A program made the translations under genes and the position numbers. A stretch of DNA of 44,129 nucleotides from Pseudomonas ceruminis (GTDB taxonomy: Bacteria > Pseudomonadota > Gammaproteobacteria > Pseudomonadales > Pseudomonadaceae), in the NCBI RefSeq assembly GCF_021602025.1, contig NZ_BQHW01000035.1:1-44129 (forward strand), given 5' to 3'. Below, in pieces: positions 24,081 to 34,982 of the stretch. The notes below the pieces were generated by a model. That model searched no databases, had not been told where the DNA came from, and saw nothing but the letters and a program-made list of their open reading frames with translations. The stretch's first letter is position 1. Every line of letters starts with the position of its first letter.

Positions 24081-27000
24081 CGGGTTACTCCTGTTTGGGG
24101 GTTATCGTGTACAGCGAGTCCGCGGCGCCTGACGAGCCAGTAAGCCGCAGGGATTACAAATAGTGAGAGCAAAGGCGCGGTGAGCATGCCGCCGACCATG
24201 GGTACAGCGATCCGGCTCATGACTTCGCTGCCGGTACCGCTACTCCAGAGGATTGGCATCAAGCCTGCGACGATCACTGCTACGGTCATGGCTTTGGGGC
24301 GGATGCGCTGCACGGCCCCTTCGCGGATAGCATCCAGAAGCGCAGGTTGCCCCTGCGTACCGTTGCCGTTTCGTTCAGTCCAGGCATTGTTGAGGTAGAT
24401 CAGCATGATGACTCCAAACTCTGCTGCGACCCCAGCCAAGGCGATAAAACCGACACCCGTGGCCACCGACAGGTTGTAGCCCATCATGTACAGCAGCCAT
24501 ACGCCGCCGGTTAGCGCAAATGGCAAGGTAGCCATGATCAGCAGCGCTTCACCGAGGCGGCCAAACGTGAGGTAGAGAAGGACGAAAATAATGGCCAGCG
24601 TCGCCGGTACTACCCATGCTAAGCGCGCATTGGCGCGCTCCAGGTATTCGAACTGCCCGGAATAGCTCAAGCTTATGCCAGGATCGAGCTTCACCTGCTG
24701 ATCGACTAGCCGGCGCAGGTCGGCAACGACGGAGGACAGGTCCCGTCTCCGCACGTCGATATACACCCAGCCCGAGGGGCGCGCGTTTTCACTCTTGAGC
24801 ATGGGTGGACCGTCCGCAATACGCACCCGTGCCACGGTTCCCAGTGTGATTCGCCCCCCTTGGCTGGTGTAAATCGGTAGCTGCCGCAGGGCATCAACAG
24901 AGTCACGCCACTCCCGTGGGTACCGAACACTGATGGGATATCGCGCCAGGCCTTCTACGGTTTCGCCGATGTTTTCGCCCCCAACGGCGCCGGCAACAAT
25001 CGCTTGGACATCAGCAATGTTCAGGCCGTAACGCGCTGCGAATTGGCGGTCGATATCCAGATCGATGTAGCGTCCACCGGTTAATCGCTCGGCGAGGGCG
25101 GAAGTCACCCCTGGAACCGTTTTGGCCACCTTCTCGATAGCCAGAGTCACCCGGTCGATCTCATTCAAATTGCTGCCGGCAACCTTTACGCCGATCGGGC
25201 TTTTGATACCGGTTGCGAGCATGTCGATACGGTTTCGAATCGGTGGGATCCAGATATTGGTTAGCCCAGGTACCTGCACGGTACGGTCCAGCTCTTCGAT
25301 CAGCTTCTCAGTGGTCATCCCTGCTCGCCACTGATCCTTCGGTTTAAGTCGGACAGTCGTCTCGAACATCTCCAGCGGGGCCGGGTCGGTCGCTGATTCA
25401 GCCCGGCCCGCTTTACCGAAGACACTGGCGACCTCCGGTACCGTTCGGATCAGCCGGTCCGTACGTTGCAAAAGCTCAGAGGCTTTCTGCGCCGAAAGAC
25501 CTGGCAGGGCAGTCGGCATGTACAGCAAATCGCCTTCATCCAGTGGCGGCAAGAATTCGCCGCCGAGCTGGCTCAGGGGCCAGACACTGCTGAGCAAAAT
25601 CAACAGTGCACCCGCCAACGTGAGCTTTGGCCGGCGTAGAACGATCTCCAATGCTGGGCGATAGAGCCGTATCAGGGTTCGATTGAGTGGGTTGCGCTCT
25701 TCTGCCGGTAAACGACCCCGAATCCAGTACCCCATCAGCACGGGTACCAGGGTAACCGAAAGGCCCGCTGCTGCTGCCATTGCATAAGTCTTGGTGAATG
25801 CGAGGGGCGCAAACAGCCTTCCCTCCTGAGCCTGCAAGGTGAATACCGGTATGAAGGACAGCGTAATGATCATGAGGCTGAAGAACAGCGCAGGCCCGAC
25901 CTCGACTGCTGCCTCAGTCATCACTTTCCAATGATCTTCGCCACGCAACGACTTTCCAGGGTGCCACGTATGCCAAGCCTCAACCCGTTTGTGCGCGTTC
26001 TCAATCATCACCACAGCGGCGTCCACCATCGCACCGATTGCAATGGCTATGCCCCCAAGCGACATGATGTTGGCGTTGATGCCCTGGTGGCGCATGACGA
26101 TCAGGGCAATGAGGACACCAACCGGAAGCGAGACGATGGCGACCAACGATGAGCGCAGATGCCAAAGAAATGCAGCGCACACCAGTGCGACCACGATGAA
26201 CTCTTCAATCAGCTTCTGGCTCAGATTTTCCACAGCACGATCGATCAACTGGCTACGGTCGTAGGTAGTGACCAGCTCGACCCCGGCAGGCAGGCTTTTT
26301 TCCAGCGATTCAAGCTTGGATTTGACGTGAGCGATGGCATCTTTCGCATTCTTGCCACTGCGCAGAATTACTACGCCGCCCACCGCTTCGCCCTGTCCAT
26401 CAAGCTCGCCGATGCCGCGACGTGCCTCAGGGCCCAGCTGTACAGTGGCTACATCGCCCAGTGTTACGGGTATACCCTTCGCAGCCAGGCGCAGGGGAAT
26501 GGCTCGGAAATCATCGAGTGACTTCAGATAGCCGGAAGCCCTTACCATGAACTCAGCTTCGCCTTGTTCGAGCACGCCGCCACCGGTTTCCTGATTGGCC
26601 TTGGCGATGGCGTCCGAAACCTCAACTTGAGTGATTCCCAAGCTGGCCATGCGCAGCGGATCGAGCACTACCTGGTACTGCTTGACCATCCCGCCTATCG
26701 TCGCCACTTCGGCAACGTCCGGAAGAGTTTTCAACTCGAAGCGCAGGAACCAGTCCTGAAGGCTGCGCAGCTGTGCCAGGTCATGGGTACCACTGCGGTC
26801 CACCAGCGCATACTGGTAGATCCAGCCTACACCAGTGGCATCGGGTCCGAGCACTGGCTTAGCGGACGCCGGTAATCGAGACTGAACCTGGCTTAGGTAT
26901 TCGAGCACCCTGGACCGCGCCCAATAGAGATCTGTGCCGTCCTCAAACAACACATATACGAAGCTGTCTCCAAATGCTGAAAAGCCCCGCACTGTCTTGG

Positions 27001-27235
27001 CTCCGGGTACGGAAAGCATTGTGGTGGTCAGGGGATATGTCACCTGATTTTCCACGATCTGCGGTGCCTGCCCTGGGTAGGAGGTGCGGATAATCACCTG
27101 CACATCTGACAGGTCAGGCAACGCGTCGATCGGCAAACTGCGCAGAGAGAAAACGCCCCAAGCTACGGCAAACAGTGTTGCCAGCAGGACCAGGACGCGG
27201 TTGCCAACCGACCAACGAATCAGGTTCGCGATCAT
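24077..27235 (-). CDS. cusA: CusA-like heavy-metal RND efflux pump
   Basis: The 1052-residue inner-membrane pump has 12 TM helices and two large periplasmic loops, the usual size for the family. The N-terminus is [20 protein letters not shown]. Three Met that form the Cu/Ag site in E. coli CusA have matches: [19 protein letters not shown] and [13 protein letters not shown] (about residues 570-680). Proton-relay residues lie in TM4 ([19 protein letters not shown]). With CusB and CusC it expels Cu(I) or Ag(I) from the periplasm. Overlaps with cusB and cusF (ATGA both times) show a tight operon. Confidence 0.95.
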   Translation of the reverse strand: MIANLIRWSVGNRVLVLLATLFAVAWGVFSLRSLPIDALPDLSDVQVIIRTSYPGQAPQIVENQVTYPLTTTMLSVPGAKTVRGFSAFGDSFVYVLFEDGTDLYWARSRVLEYLSQVQSRLPASAKPVLGPDATGVGWIYQYALVDRSGTHDLAQLRSLQDWFLRFELKTLPDVAEVATIGGMVKQYQVVLDPLRMASLGITQVEVSDAIAKANQETGGGVLEQGEAEFMVRASGYLKSLDDFRAIPLRLAAKGIPVTLGDVATVQLGPEARRGIGELDGQGEAVGGVVILRSGKNAKDAIAHVKSKLESLEKSLPAGVELVTTYDRSQLIDRAVENLSQKLIEEFIVVALVCAAFLWHLRSSLVAIVSLPVGVLIALIVMRHQGINANIMSLGGIAIAIGAMVDAAVVMIENAHKRVEAWHTWHPGKSLRGEDHWKVMTEAAVEVGPALFFSLMIITLSFIPVFTLQAQEGRLFAPLAFTKTYAMAAAAGLSVTLVPVLMGYWIRGRLPAEERNPLNRTLIRLYRPALEIVLRRPKLTLAGALLILLSSVWPLSQLGGEFLPPLDEGDLLYMPTALPGLSAQKASELLQRTDRLIRTVPEVASVFGKAGRAESATDPAPLEMFETTVRLKPKDQWRAGMTTEKLIEELDRTVQVPGLTNIWIPPIRNRIDMLATGIKSPIGVKVAGSNLNEIDRVTLAIEKVAKTVPGVTSALAERLTGGRYIDLDIDRQFAARYGLNIADVQAIVAGAVGGENIGETVEGLARYPISVRYPREWRDSVDALRQLPIYTSQGGRITLGTVARVRIADGPPMLKSENARPSGWVYIDVRRRDLSSVVADLRRLVDQQVKLDPGISLSYSGQFEYLERANARLAWVVPATLAIIFVLLYLTFGRLGEALLIMATLPFALTGGVWLLYMMGYNLSVATGVGFIALAGVAAEFGVIMLIYLNNAWTERNGNGTQGQPALLDAIREGAVQRIRPKAMTVAVIVAGLMPILWSSGTGSEVMSRIAVPMVGGMLTAPLLSLFVIPAAYWLVRRRGLAVHDNPQTGVTR

Positions 27236-28698
27236 GGCTGGTTCTCCTGCTGGGTTATTTGCTCGATGACCATGCCTTCATCGCGCTCGCGCACTCCAAA
27301 CCGGATGCGTTCGCCAACCTTGAGTCCGGCAATCAAGCGGGGATCTGCCACAGGGAAAGTCATCGTCATACCAGGCATGCCCAGCGTCACGAACGGTCCA
27401 TGAGCGATGGTCAGCTGATTACCTTCTATTTGAACGATGCGCCCATTGGCCTGATGTAGAGCCGGCTGTACAGGTTGCGCAAGTGGAGCATCGCCAGCAG
27501 TAACGGCCTCGATACCTTTCAAGCTCGCTTCGGAGTCCAGCAGAAACTGCCCGGACGCCACAACGCGCTGGCCCGCCTGAAGGCCTCGCAGCACGACCAC
27601 CTGGCCAGCACTTTCCTGGCCGAGCACTACTTCCACCGGCCGGAATCGACCTCCGTCTTCTGACACCATTACGAGATCGCGTTTCCCCGTCCGAATGATC
27701 GCCTCGGCTGGCACCAGTAGGCTGTCATCCTGTTGCCCGGACGGATGGAGGGAAACCTGCGCGGTCATGCCTGGGCGCAACCGGCCGCCGGGGTTGGGCA
27801 GTTCTATACGAAGCCGCAAGGTGCGGCTTTGCAGATCCGCATCAGCCAGCAATGCGGTCAGCTTGCCGGGAACAGGTTCGCCTGGGAACGCTGCCAGATT
27901 CGCCTGCACTGCCTGTCCTTCCTGTAGGCCTTGGGCTTGCGCTTCAGGTACTGCGGCCTCAAGCCAGACGTTCGCGATACCATTGATCTTCGCCAACGTT
28001 GCACCCGGTGTCATTGTCATGCCTGGCCGCAATTCCAGAGCCTGAAGGACGCCTGCTGTTGGGGCCAAGAGCGTTACCGAATTCTGGACCCTTCCCGTAC
28101 GGTCAATCCGGTTGATAAGATCGGCAGGCATACCCGCCAGCAGTAGTCGTTGCCGAGCTGCAGCGCGCAATTCATTGTCCCCAGATCGCTGAAGCGCCAG
28201 GTACTCTTCCTGCAAGCCCGCCCATTCAGGCGTCAACACATCTGCCAATGGGGCGCCCTTGGCAACCACGTCGCCTGTAGCGCGGCCATAGGTGCGTTCG
28301 ACGTAGCCACCGGTACGAGCCTGCAGAACGCTAAAATCCCGCTCATCGAAGGTAAGCACGCCGCTCACCTGGAGGGTTCGAGCAAGCTGCCCTTTCGCTA
28401 CGGTAGCCAGACGGACCCCCAGGTTTTGTTGGAGCCCCTGTGAAACTTGAACTGCGGGGCTCACCTCAGCAGCGGTGCTTTCCTGGTACTTCGGCACCAG
28501 TGGCATGTCCATGAAGGGCGACTTGCCCGGTGCTGGAAAGTGCTGCTGGGGGTACATCGGGTCATACCAATACAGCACCTTCTGTAGCGTTTCAGGGGAG
28601 GCAGTGGACACCTGCCCACGCTTTGCTAGCTGATAGCCAACGCCACCGCCGATAGCCAACGCGGCCAATACCACAAGGCTGATAGTTGAATTTCTCAT
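27232..28698 (-). CDS. cusB: CusB-like membrane fusion protein with a fused CusF-like domain
   Basis: The 488-residue protein has an N-terminal anchor ([17 protein letters not shown]), then a heavy-metal-binding segment [18 protein letters not shown] with [10 protein letters not shown], then the adaptor hairpin/lipoyl/beta-barrel domains (to about residue 400). From about 412 a CusF-like domain follows: [31 protein letters not shown]. The metal motif keeps Met-X-Met but lacks the usual Trp (Gly-Met-Pro-Gly instead of Trp-Pro). It links CusA to CusC and collects metal. Overlaps with cusC and cusA are 4 bases each. Confidence 0.92.
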   Translation of the reverse strand: MRNSTISLVVLAALAIGGGVGYQLAKRGQVSTASPETLQKVLYWYDPMYPQQHFPAPGKSPFMDMPLVPKYQESTAAEVSPAVQVSQGLQQNLGVRLATVAKGQLARTLQVSGVLTFDERDFSVLQARTGGYVERTYGRATGDVVAKGAPLADVLTPEWAGLQEEYLALQRSGDNELRAAARQRLLLAGMPADLINRIDRTGRVQNSVTLLAPTAGVLQALELRPGMTMTPGATLAKINGIANVWLEAAVPEAQAQGLQEGQAVQANLAAFPGEPVPGKLTALLADADLQSRTLRLRIELPNPGGRLRPGMTAQVSLHPSGQQDDSLLVPAEAIIRTGKRDLVMVSEDGGRFRPVEVVLGQESAGQVVVLRGLQAGQRVVASGQFLLDSEASLKGIEAVTAGDAPLAQPVQPALHQANGRIVQIEGNQLTIAHGPFVTLGMPGMTMTFPVADPRLIAGLKVGERIRFGVRERDEGMVIEQITQQENQP

Positions 28699-29948
28699 GC
28701 GCGCACCTCTCCATACGCGAAGTGCAGCCGTGCAGCTGTCGCGGCCAACTGTCCTTGCAGATCGATGTCTTGCAGTCGTGTTTCAACCCGCTGACGTCGA
28801 GCGGTGAGAACCTCACTTAAGGGTGATTTACCGGCTCGATAGTCAGCAAGGGCGAGGCGGACTCGATCCTCCGCTAGCGGTAACAATGTTTCACGGCTGC
28901 GCTGCACTGCTCGCTGCAATCGCTGGTAATCCGCAAGATCTGTCTCCAGCTGCGCTTTATGCTCACGCAATGCCGCTTCCTGTTCGTCCTCCAGTTGCCG
29001 GACTTGTGCGCGACGTGCCGCGATCATCGGGTCCTGCCGTGAGCCAGCGAACAAGGGCAGTTGGAAACTTACCTGCAGGCTCACCATATTGCTGAATTCA
29101 GGCCCGCGCCGCTGGTAATCCACCTGCCACCCCCAGTCCGACTTCTTTTCTGCCAAGGCTTGGTGCACTTGAGCTTGTGCTTCCCGCGTAAGGGCGTTGT
29201 AGGTCGCCAATTCTGGATGTGCATGTATAGCGTGTAGATAGTCCGGCGCGCTCACTGGCCAGCGCGGAAATGCTTGAGCTTGCGGATCAGCATCCTCTCC
29301 AATCCATCGCTTGAGTGCAGCCCGTGCCTGAGCGGCCTGTGTGAGCAGAACATCTTTTTGCTCATCGAGTTGCGCAGCTTCCTGGTCAGGAGCAAGTGCG
29401 TCGGCCGTCGCGCCGGTACCGCCGGCCAGGCGTGCGCGGATTGCTGCGGCCAACAGACGGTTTTCTTTGTAGAAGTCCTCAAACTGCTGCAGTTTCCGTT
29501 GAACGGTGTACGCCGCGACCCAAGCTTGGGCTGTGGCAGCACGCACTTTTAAGCGCTCGAACACCGCCTCTGCATCGGCTCGCTCAACGCTCGCTCGTGC
29601 CGTCTCAACTCGTGCCTCCCGCTTGTCCCGGTTTGGTACTTCCTGGGAGAGGCCGACAACCTGCATCGTCATGAAATCGCGGTTCATGCTCCAACGATCA
29701 CTGCCGTCAACAGGAAGGTTCTGCACTCCTAGGTTGAGACGTGGATCAGGCAGCTCGCCTGCTGGGATCACAGCGTGTCGAGCGGCCGTCATTTGCTCTT
29801 GCCTGGCCTGGAGGATGGGGGCATTGCGTTCGGCAAGTTGAAGCGCTTCCTCCAGAGACAACGGTGTAGCCTGAGCCGGTAACGTCGACAACAGGCTGAT
29901 CAGAGCGGCCAGACATGCCATCCCTAATCGGTAACGTGGGGGAGTCAT
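28695..29948 (-). CDS. cusC: CusC-like outer-membrane efflux protein (TolC family)
   Basis: The 417-residue protein has a signal peptide (cut after AQA) and two OEP repeats of long helices: LSLEEALQLAERNAPIL at the start, then MQVVGLSQEVPN and VSLQVSFQLPLFAG before the strands of each repeat. No lipobox Cys is visible, so it is probably not a lipoprotein. It forms the outer-membrane channel for CusBA. It is 86 bases downstream of the small Cys-rich protein gene and is co-directional with copRS. Confidence 0.9.
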   Translation of the reverse strand: MTPPRYRLGMACLAALISLLSTLPAQATPLSLEEALQLAERNAPILQARQEQMTAARHAVIPAGELPDPRLNLGVQNLPVDGSDRWSMNRDFMTMQVVGLSQEVPNRDKREARVETARASVERADAEAVFERLKVRAATAQAWVAAYTVQRKLQQFEDFYKENRLLAAAIRARLAGGTGATADALAPDQEAAQLDEQKDVLLTQAAQARAALKRWIGEDADPQAQAFPRWPVSAPDYLHAIHAHPELATYNALTREAQAQVHQALAEKKSDWGWQVDYQRRGPEFSNMVSLQVSFQLPLFAGSRQDPMIAARRAQVRQLEDEQEAALREHKAQLETDLADYQRLQRAVQRSRETLLPLAEDRVRLALADYRAGKSPLSEVLTARRQRVETRLQDIDLQGQLAATAARLHFAYGEVRA

Positions 29949-30034
29949 GGAAATGATTCCTCAAAAAATCAGCGCGCAAGCGCATGCCATCATCCGGCTG
30001 CAAAACAGGACGATGGGGTGAATTTAAGAGGTAA

Positions 30035-30382
30035 TCAGGCGCGGGGTGGCCGCCAAGGGTCAGGAGGCGCCCTGTTTACGAGGCTCACCGCATAGGTATC
30101 TACTGGCCTAGGCGCAGAATAGGTGAGCGTGGGGTTAATTATTTCGACCTGAACTGTGCTCGCGGTTCTACACTCCTGGCCCACTTTGCAGGCTTTGGAG
30201 TGGTCGGCAGCTGATCCTGGATCAGTATCCTGGCAACAATCGTGATCCATCCCCGCCATCATCTCCATCCCCATGGTTTGCATGGGGCATGGTTCAATGG
30301 CTGAGTCGACTCCCGCCATGCCGTTGAGAGGAAGCGATGCGATTAGAAGCAGGATGGTGAACAGTCGTAGGAGCCGGTTCAT
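30035..30382 (-). CDS. Small Cys/Met-rich periplasmic protein of the cus operon
   Basis: The 115-residue precursor has a signal peptide (MNRLLRLFTILLLIASLPLN, cut after MAG). The mature part has PCPMQTMGMEMMAGMDHDCC, then CKVGQEC; the end is PPDPWRPPRA. Cys, Met and His clusters suggest Cu binding. Similar small secreted proteins stand in front of cusC in many Pseudomonas cus operons and are often called DUF2946-like; I am not certain of the family here. It is 36 bases after copS, so it may be co-transcribed with copRS. Confidence 0.75.
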   Translation of the reverse strand: MNRLLRLFTILLLIASLPLNGMAGVDSAIEPCPMQTMGMEMMAGMDHDCCQDTDPGSAADHSKACKVGQECRTASTVQVEIINPTLTYSAPRPVDTYAVSLVNRAPPDPWRPPRA

Positions 30383-30418
30383 GATGGCCGAGTATAGGTT
30401 ACACGCATGAAATGAGCA

Positions 30419-31825
30419 TTAAGCCGTTTGAGGCTTGGAAGTGGATTGTTTGGCGTGCGGCAGAGCGATGTGAAAACTCGTCACGCCGTCAGCGGAGGTA
30501 CACCAAATTCGCCCACCATGAGCCTCGATGATCGAACGCGTTATGGCCAGACCCAAGCCGGCGTTGCTTGGGCTTCCTTCCCGCCTTGCAGGGTCAGCGC
30601 GATAGAACCGGTCGAAGATTTTGTTGATATGTTCCGGATCAATCGTGGCCCCATTGTTCTGGACGGACAGGTTCACTTGATCAGCCGCCTCGACAATCCG
30701 GACGGCGATATCGTGGCCTTCGGGGGTATAGCGCAAAGCGTTGGATAGAATGTTGGAAACCGCCCGGTCAATCATTAGCCGGTCACCACGGATCGTACCT
30801 TCGCCTTGAAGGGCAAGCCGAATGCTTCGGTCTTCGGCTGCAAGCTGGTAGTACTCAATCAGTCTGGACACTAGCCCGACCAGATCGATATCAACCTGCT
30901 CGGGGATGATCAAGCCGTTATCAGCTTTTGCCAGGAACAGCATGTCATCGATCATGCGCGACATGCGCTTGAGGTCTTCAAGATTGGAGTAGAGGTTGTC
31001 TTCGTAGGCATCGAGGTCGCGTTTTTTGGTCAGAACGACTTCGGTATGCGTCAGAAGATTACTTACCGGAGTCCGCAGCTCATGTGCGATGTCGGCTGAG
31101 AAGTTTGATAGCCGGACGAACGCGTCTTCCAGGCGTGCAAGCATTCCGTTGAAGGAGAGGATCAGCTCCTGCAATTCAAGCGGCACGGGCTCCAATGGAA
31201 TTCGCTCGCGAAGGGACCGGGCAGACATGGATGTCGCCACCTTGGTGATCTGCCCAACCGGCCGAAGACCGCTCTTGGCCACGATCCACCCCAATCCTGC
31301 ACTAACCAGAGCGCTGATGACCAAGCCAATGCCGAACCACCATTGCAGCGTCTTGAAAAAGTGGGCATGGCTGGTGACATCCAGCATCAACATGACTGTT
31401 ACCGGCGCCTGCGCCTGCGCTATAGCCAGTTGAGAGGTAATCCCCCGGAAGTTCCGCGAGTCGATTTGCCAGTCCCAAACGGCGCCAGAAGAGGCCTGCT
31501 TAAAGCGCTCAGGGATGCGGGATGCCTTGGAGTCCGAGAACAGGACAGTACCGTCAGCATCAAGAATCTCCGCAGAAAGGTCCTGATGAGCCCCCAACAA
31601 AGCACGCAGTTGAGGCTCCTGATCCTCAAGTTCATCACGTGCTGCTGAAAGTGAAAGGATGTGCCGGGTGGATTCGAGTTTCTCGGCCAGGGCTTGCTCA
31701 TCCAGCATCTGGAAATGGTGCTGACTGAGCATGTAGAAGCTCACGCCGGCAACGACCAATACGGCGATGACCGCGAACATGAACATGAGGGTAAGGCGTT
31801 TAACGAGCGACGATTGGGCGCGCAT
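30419..31825 (-). CDS. copS: Copper sensor histidine kinase (CopS/CusS-like)
   Basis: The 468-residue kinase has TM helices at about residues 12-33 and 162-183, a periplasmic sensor of about 125 residues with His pairs (SQHHFQM, SHAHFF), HAMP, His248 in NFSADIAHELRTPVSNLL, and the ATPase boxes NILSNALRY, NNGATIDPEH and NAGLGLAI. Position between cus and cop genes points to copper. Its start overlaps the stop of copR (TAATG). It differs in sequence from the kinase at 4905, so the two are separate systems and not a recent copy. Confidence 0.92.
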   Translation of the reverse strand: MRAQSSLVKRLTLMFMFAVIAVLVVAGVSFYMLSQHHFQMLDEQALAEKLESTRHILSLSAARDELEDQEPQLRALLGAHQDLSAEILDADGTVLFSDSKASRIPERFKQASSGAVWDWQIDSRNFRGITSQLAIAQAQAPVTVMLMLDVTSHAHFFKTLQWWFGIGLVISALVSAGLGWIVAKSGLRPVGQITKVATSMSARSLRERIPLEPVPLELQELILSFNGMLARLEDAFVRLSNFSADIAHELRTPVSNLLTHTEVVLTKKRDLDAYEDNLYSNLEDLKRMSRMIDDMLFLAKADNGLIIPEQVDIDLVGLVSRLIEYYQLAAEDRSIRLALQGEGTIRGDRLMIDRAVSNILSNALRYTPEGHDIAVRIVEAADQVNLSVQNNGATIDPEHINKIFDRFYRADPARREGSPSNAGLGLAITRSIIEAHGGRIWCTSADGVTSFHIALPHAKQSTSKPQTA

Positions 31826-32502
31826 TACTCGGGAACATCCATCAGATAGCCCATGCCACGAACTGTATGTATGAGCTTGGGGGCGAAATCGTCATCAATC
31901 TTGGCCCGCAACCTACGAACAGCAACCTCGATCACGTTAGTGTCGCTGTCGAAGTTCATATCCCACACCTGCGATGCGATCAGGGACTTCGGCAGTACCT
32001 CGCCGCGTCGGCGCATGAGTAGTTCCAGTAAGGAGAACTCCTTGGCTGTGAGGTCGATCCGCTTGCCATTTCGGGTGGCCCGGCGCTTAAGCAGGTCTAC
32101 CTCCAGGTCAGCCATCTTCATAGTGGTCTGAGCATAGCCACTGCTGCCTCTTCGCAGCAAAGTGCGCACACGCGCTAGCAGTTCCGAGAATGCAAAGGGT
32201 TTGACCAGGTAATCGTCAGCCCCGAGTTCTAACCCTTTCACGCGATCGTCCACGCCATCACGGGCCGTCAAAAACAAGACTGGGACCTCTTTCCCTGCCG
32301 CACGTACCATCCGCAGCACCTCCCAGCCGTCTAGCCCCGGCATCATTACATCAAGAATCAGCAGGTCATACGCCTCGCTCAAAGCGTATTGCAGCGCGTC
32401 GGTCCCTGTGACCACACGATCGACGGTAAAGCCTGCCTCCGTCAGCCCTTGCTGCAGGTAGGCCCCGATTTTTGGCTCATCTTCGGCTACGAGTAATTTC
32501 AT
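31825..32502 (-). CDS. copR: Copper response regulator (CopR-like, OmpR family)
   Basis: The 225-residue regulator has a receiver domain with AEDEP, Asp51 in LILDVMMPG and DYLVKPF, and a C-terminal winged helix ([33 protein letters not shown]). The RBS AAGGGGG lies 8 bases before the ATG. A CopR-type box with the consensus form CTGACG-N5-GTAAT lies in the divergent gap with ptrA (32561). It is expected to turn on ptrA, copA and cus units in response to periplasmic copper. Confidence 0.93.
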   Translation of the reverse strand: MKLLVAEDEPKIGAYLQQGLTEAGFTVDRVVTGTDALQYALSEAYDLLILDVMMPGLDGWEVLRMVRAAGKEVPVLFLTARDGVDDRVKGLELGADDYLVKPFAFSELLARVRTLLRRGSSGYAQTTMKMADLEVDLLKRRATRNGKRIDLTAKEFSLLELLMRRRGEVLPKSLIASQVWDMNFDSDTNVIEVAVRRLRAKIDDDFAPKLIHTVRGMGYLMDVPE

Positions 32503-32560
32503 CTGCTGCGCCCCCTTGGATGCCCTTCAGTGTGCAGCAAAAAAGGCACCCAACCAGAAG

Positions 32561-32576
32561 CTGACGGAAAAGTAAT
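32561..32576 (+). promoter_or_regulatory. CopR box between copR and ptrA
   Basis: CTGACGGAAAAGTAAT differs from CTGACA-N5-GTAAT by one fixed base. Eighteen bases after the -35-like AAGTAA comes GACAGT (32594-32599), as at 7201. It is about 95 bases before ptrA and could serve both divergent genes. Confidence 0.65.
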
Positions 32577-32668
32577 GTCGGGCTCAGCTTGCTGACAGTG
32601 CCGGGTAGCTAGCTTGAGCACTGTGAACGGCGCCAATCAGGCGAAACTGACCCTTAGAGGAAACGCAA

Positions 32669-32875
32669 ATGAACATGATCAAAGCGATTGTGATGGTAGT
32701 CACCTTCGGCATGGCGAGCCTCGCCCTGGCTGAAGGCGGCGCGGATGGCACCTTCGCCAGGATGGAAGCTGCACGTGCATCTTCCATGCAGGCTTACCAG
32801 GTTGCTCAGGAGAAAAAAGCAGAGGCTCCTGTTACCGCCCAAAGCCAAAAGCACCCCGGCCACGAGAGCTGCTGA
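32669..32875 (+). CDS. ptrA: PtrA-like copper-induced periplasmic protein
   Basis: The 68-residue precursor has a signal peptide (MNMIKAIVMVVTFGMASLA, cut after ALA). The mature part is EGGADGTFARMEAARASSM, then KHPGHESC with a C-terminal His-X2-Glu-Ser-Cys cluster that could bind copper. In P. aeruginosa PtrA lies next to copRS; here the gene is divergent from copR in the same way. RBS AGAGGAAA is present. A CopR box lies upstream. It stands before copA with its own promoter (32882) between. Confidence 0.8.
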   Translation: MNMIKAIVMVVTFGMASLALAEGGADGTFARMEAARASSMQAYQVAQEKKAEAPVTAQSQKHPGHESC

Positions 32876-32881
32876 GCTTAG

Positions 32882-32897
32882 CTTACAGAAATGTAAT
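32882..32897 (+). promoter_or_regulatory. CopR box upstream of copA
   Basis: CTTACAGAAATGTAAT fits CTGACA-N5-GTAAT with one change. Eighteen bases after ATGTAA comes TATGTC (32915-32920) as a -10-like element. The site lies 7 bases after the ptrA stop. Confidence 0.65.
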
Positions 32898-33057
32898 CAC
32901 CCCGGAATCTGAACTATGTCAGCTTTCGGGGTATTGCCTCCCGCAATCCTTGTGCTTTGGCGAAAGTCTACGAGGCTTGGGGGAGCTCAATTGAAACCAG
33001 ATGGCTGCGGATCCCGCAGTCTGGATATCAGCGATCTACCTGATTGGACGCAACGGC

Positions 33058-34968
33058 ATGCAAAGCAAAACCACGAGACGTTCATTCGTCAAAGGCCTGG
33101 CTGCTACCGGACTACTGGGTGGGCTGGGCATGTGGCGCGCGCCGGTCTGGGCCGTAACCAGCCCTGGCCAGCCTAACGTACTGACCGGCACCGATTTTGA
33201 CCTGTACATCGGGGAGCTCCCGGTGAACATTACCGGGGCAGCTCGAACGGCGATGGCCATCAACGGTTCGCTGCCAGGACCAATACTCCGTTGGCGCGAA
33301 GGCGACACGGTCACGCTACGGGTTCGCAACCGCTTGAAGCAGGACACGTCCATCCACTGGCACGGCATCATCCTGCCGGCGAATATGGACGGCGTGCCGG
33401 GTCTAAGCTTCCATGGCATCGCTCCCGACGGCATGTACGAGTACAAGTTCAAGGTCCACCAGAACGGCACCTACTGGTACCACAGCCATTCGGGCTTCCA
33501 GGAGCAGGTCGGTGTTTACGGTGCGCTGGTGATTGATGCCAAGGATCCAGAGCCTTTCACCTACGATCGTGACTATGTCGTCATGCTGAGTGATTGGACC
33601 GACGAAGACCCGGCGCGGGTTATGTCCAAGCTCAAAAAACAGTCGGACTATTACAACTTCCACAAGCGCACCGTTGGCGACTTCGTCGACGACGTGAGCG
33701 AGAAAGGTTGGTCTGCTGCTGTGGCCGATCGAAAGATGTGGGCCGAGATGAAGATGAGCCCAACCGATCTCGCTGACGTGAGCGGGCACACCTACACCTA
33801 CCTCATGAACGGCCAGGCGCCAAATGGGAACTGGACGGGAATCTTCAAGCCAGGGGAGAAAATCCGGCTTCGCTTTATCAATGGCTCGGCGATGACCTAT
33901 TTCGACGTGCGGATCCCCGGCTTGAAAATGACGGTTGTCGCAGCCGACGGTCAGTACGTTAAGCCAGTGTCGATCGATGAATTCCGGATTGCCGTTGCTG
34001 AAACCTACGATGTCATTGTCGAGCCTGAAAACGAGCAGGCTTACACCATCTTTGCTCAATCCATGGATCGCACCGGCTATTCAAGGGGTACCTTGGCTGT
34101 CCGTGAGGGCCTGCAGGCACCGGTGCCGGCTGTAGATCCAAGGCCTCTCATCTCCATGAGTGATATGGGGATGGACCACGGCAGCATGGGTGGCATGGAT
34201 CACGGCAGCATGGCCGGTATGGACCACAGCAAGATGGCTGGCATGGACCACGGCAGCATGGCCGGTATGGACCATAGCAAGATGGCTGGCATGGACCACG
34301 GCAGCATGGCCGGTATGGACCATAGCAAGATGGCTGGCATGGACCACGGCAGCATGGCCGGTATGGACCATAGCAAGATGGCTGGCATGGACCACGGCAA
34401 CATGACCGGTATGGACCAAAGCAATATGGCCGCCAGCGGTGCCATGCAGAACCATCCCGCCTCCGAAACAAACAACCCTCTGGTCGATATGCAGACCATG
34501 ACCCCTACGCCAAAGCTGAGCGATCCGGGGATCGGGCTTCGCGATAACGGGCGTCGGGTTCTCACGTATTCGGATTTGCGTAGCACCTTCATCGACCCTG
34601 ACGGCCGGGAACCTGGCCGGACAATCGAACTGCACCTTACCGGGCATATGGAAAAGTTCGCTTGGTCCTTCGATGGGATCAAGTTTTCTGACGCAGAGCC
34701 GCTGCGGCTCAAGTACGGCGAGCGCCTGCGTATTACCTTGGTCAACGACACCATGATGACTCACCCCATCCATCTGCACGGCATGTGGAGTGACCTGGAG
34801 GATGAGGACGGCAATTTCATGGTGCGAAAACACACGATCGATATGCCGCCTGGCTCGAAACGAAGCTATCGCGTAACCGCAGATGCACTCGGGCGCTGGG
34901 CCTATCACTGTCACCTCATGTACCACATGGAGATGGGCATGTTCCGAGAAGTCCGCGTGGACGAATGA
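33058..34968 (+). CDS. copA: CopA multicopper oxidase
   Basis: The 636-residue enzyme has a Tat signal ([14 protein letters not shown]). Three cupredoxin domains carry copper ligands [20 protein letters not shown] and [12 protein letters not shown]. Residues about 370-460 hold a Met/His-rich insert of 16-residue repeats [16 protein letters not shown] that would bind extra copper. The enzyme oxidises Cu(I) and stores copper in the periplasm. The ATG at 33058 is chosen because the Tat signal starts there; 33001 is possible but adds a non-secretory stretch. It leads an operon with copB, cytochrome and DUF411 genes. No copC or copD follows. Confidence 0.95.
   Translation: MQSKTTRRSFVKGLAATGLLGGLGMWRAPVWAVTSPGQPNVLTGTDFDLYIGELPVNITGAARTAMAINGSLPGPILRWREGDTVTLRVRNRLKQDTSIHWHGIILPANMDGVPGLSFHGIAPDGMYEYKFKVHQNGTYWYHSHSGFQEQVGVYGALVIDAKDPEPFTYDRDYVVMLSDWTDEDPARVMSKLKKQSDYYNFHKRTVGDFVDDVSEKGWSAAVADRKMWAEMKMSPTDLADVSGHTYTYLMNGQAPNGNWTGIFKPGEKIRLRFINGSAMTYFDVRIPGLKMTVVAADGQYVKPVSIDEFRIAVAETYDVIVEPENEQAYTIFAQSMDRTGYSRGTLAVREGLQAPVPAVDPRPLISMSDMGMDHGSMGGMDHGSMAGMDHSKMAGMDHGSMAGMDHSKMAGMDHGSMAGMDHSKMAGMDHGSMAGMDHSKMAGMDHGNMTGMDQSNMAASGAMQNHPASETNNPLVDMQTMTPTPKLSDPGIGLRDNGRRVLTYSDLRSTFIDPDGREPGRTIELHLTGHMEKFAWSFDGIKFSDAEPLRLKYGERLRITLVNDTMMTHPIHLHGMWSDLEDEDGNFMVRKHTIDMPPGSKRSYRVTADALGRWAYHCHLMYHMEMGMFREVRVDE
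34192..34431 (+). repeat. 48-bp tandem repeat inside copA
   Basis: Five copies of a 48-bp unit lie head to tail (34192, 34240, 34288, 34336, 34384). The first four are almost the same; the fifth is diverged. Each codes [16 protein letters not shown] or a variant. Near-identity of DNA, including silent sites, points to recent expansion. Confidence 0.95.
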
Positions 34969-34982
34969 ACTGGAGATACGAG

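Noticed and set aside
4905-32502. The two two-component systems as a recent duplication
   Set aside because: The kinases and regulators differ across their whole length, with different sensors, so they are distinct members of one family.
34192-34431. CRISPR-like array
   Set aside because: The repeats are joined without spacers and code for protein repeats inside copA.
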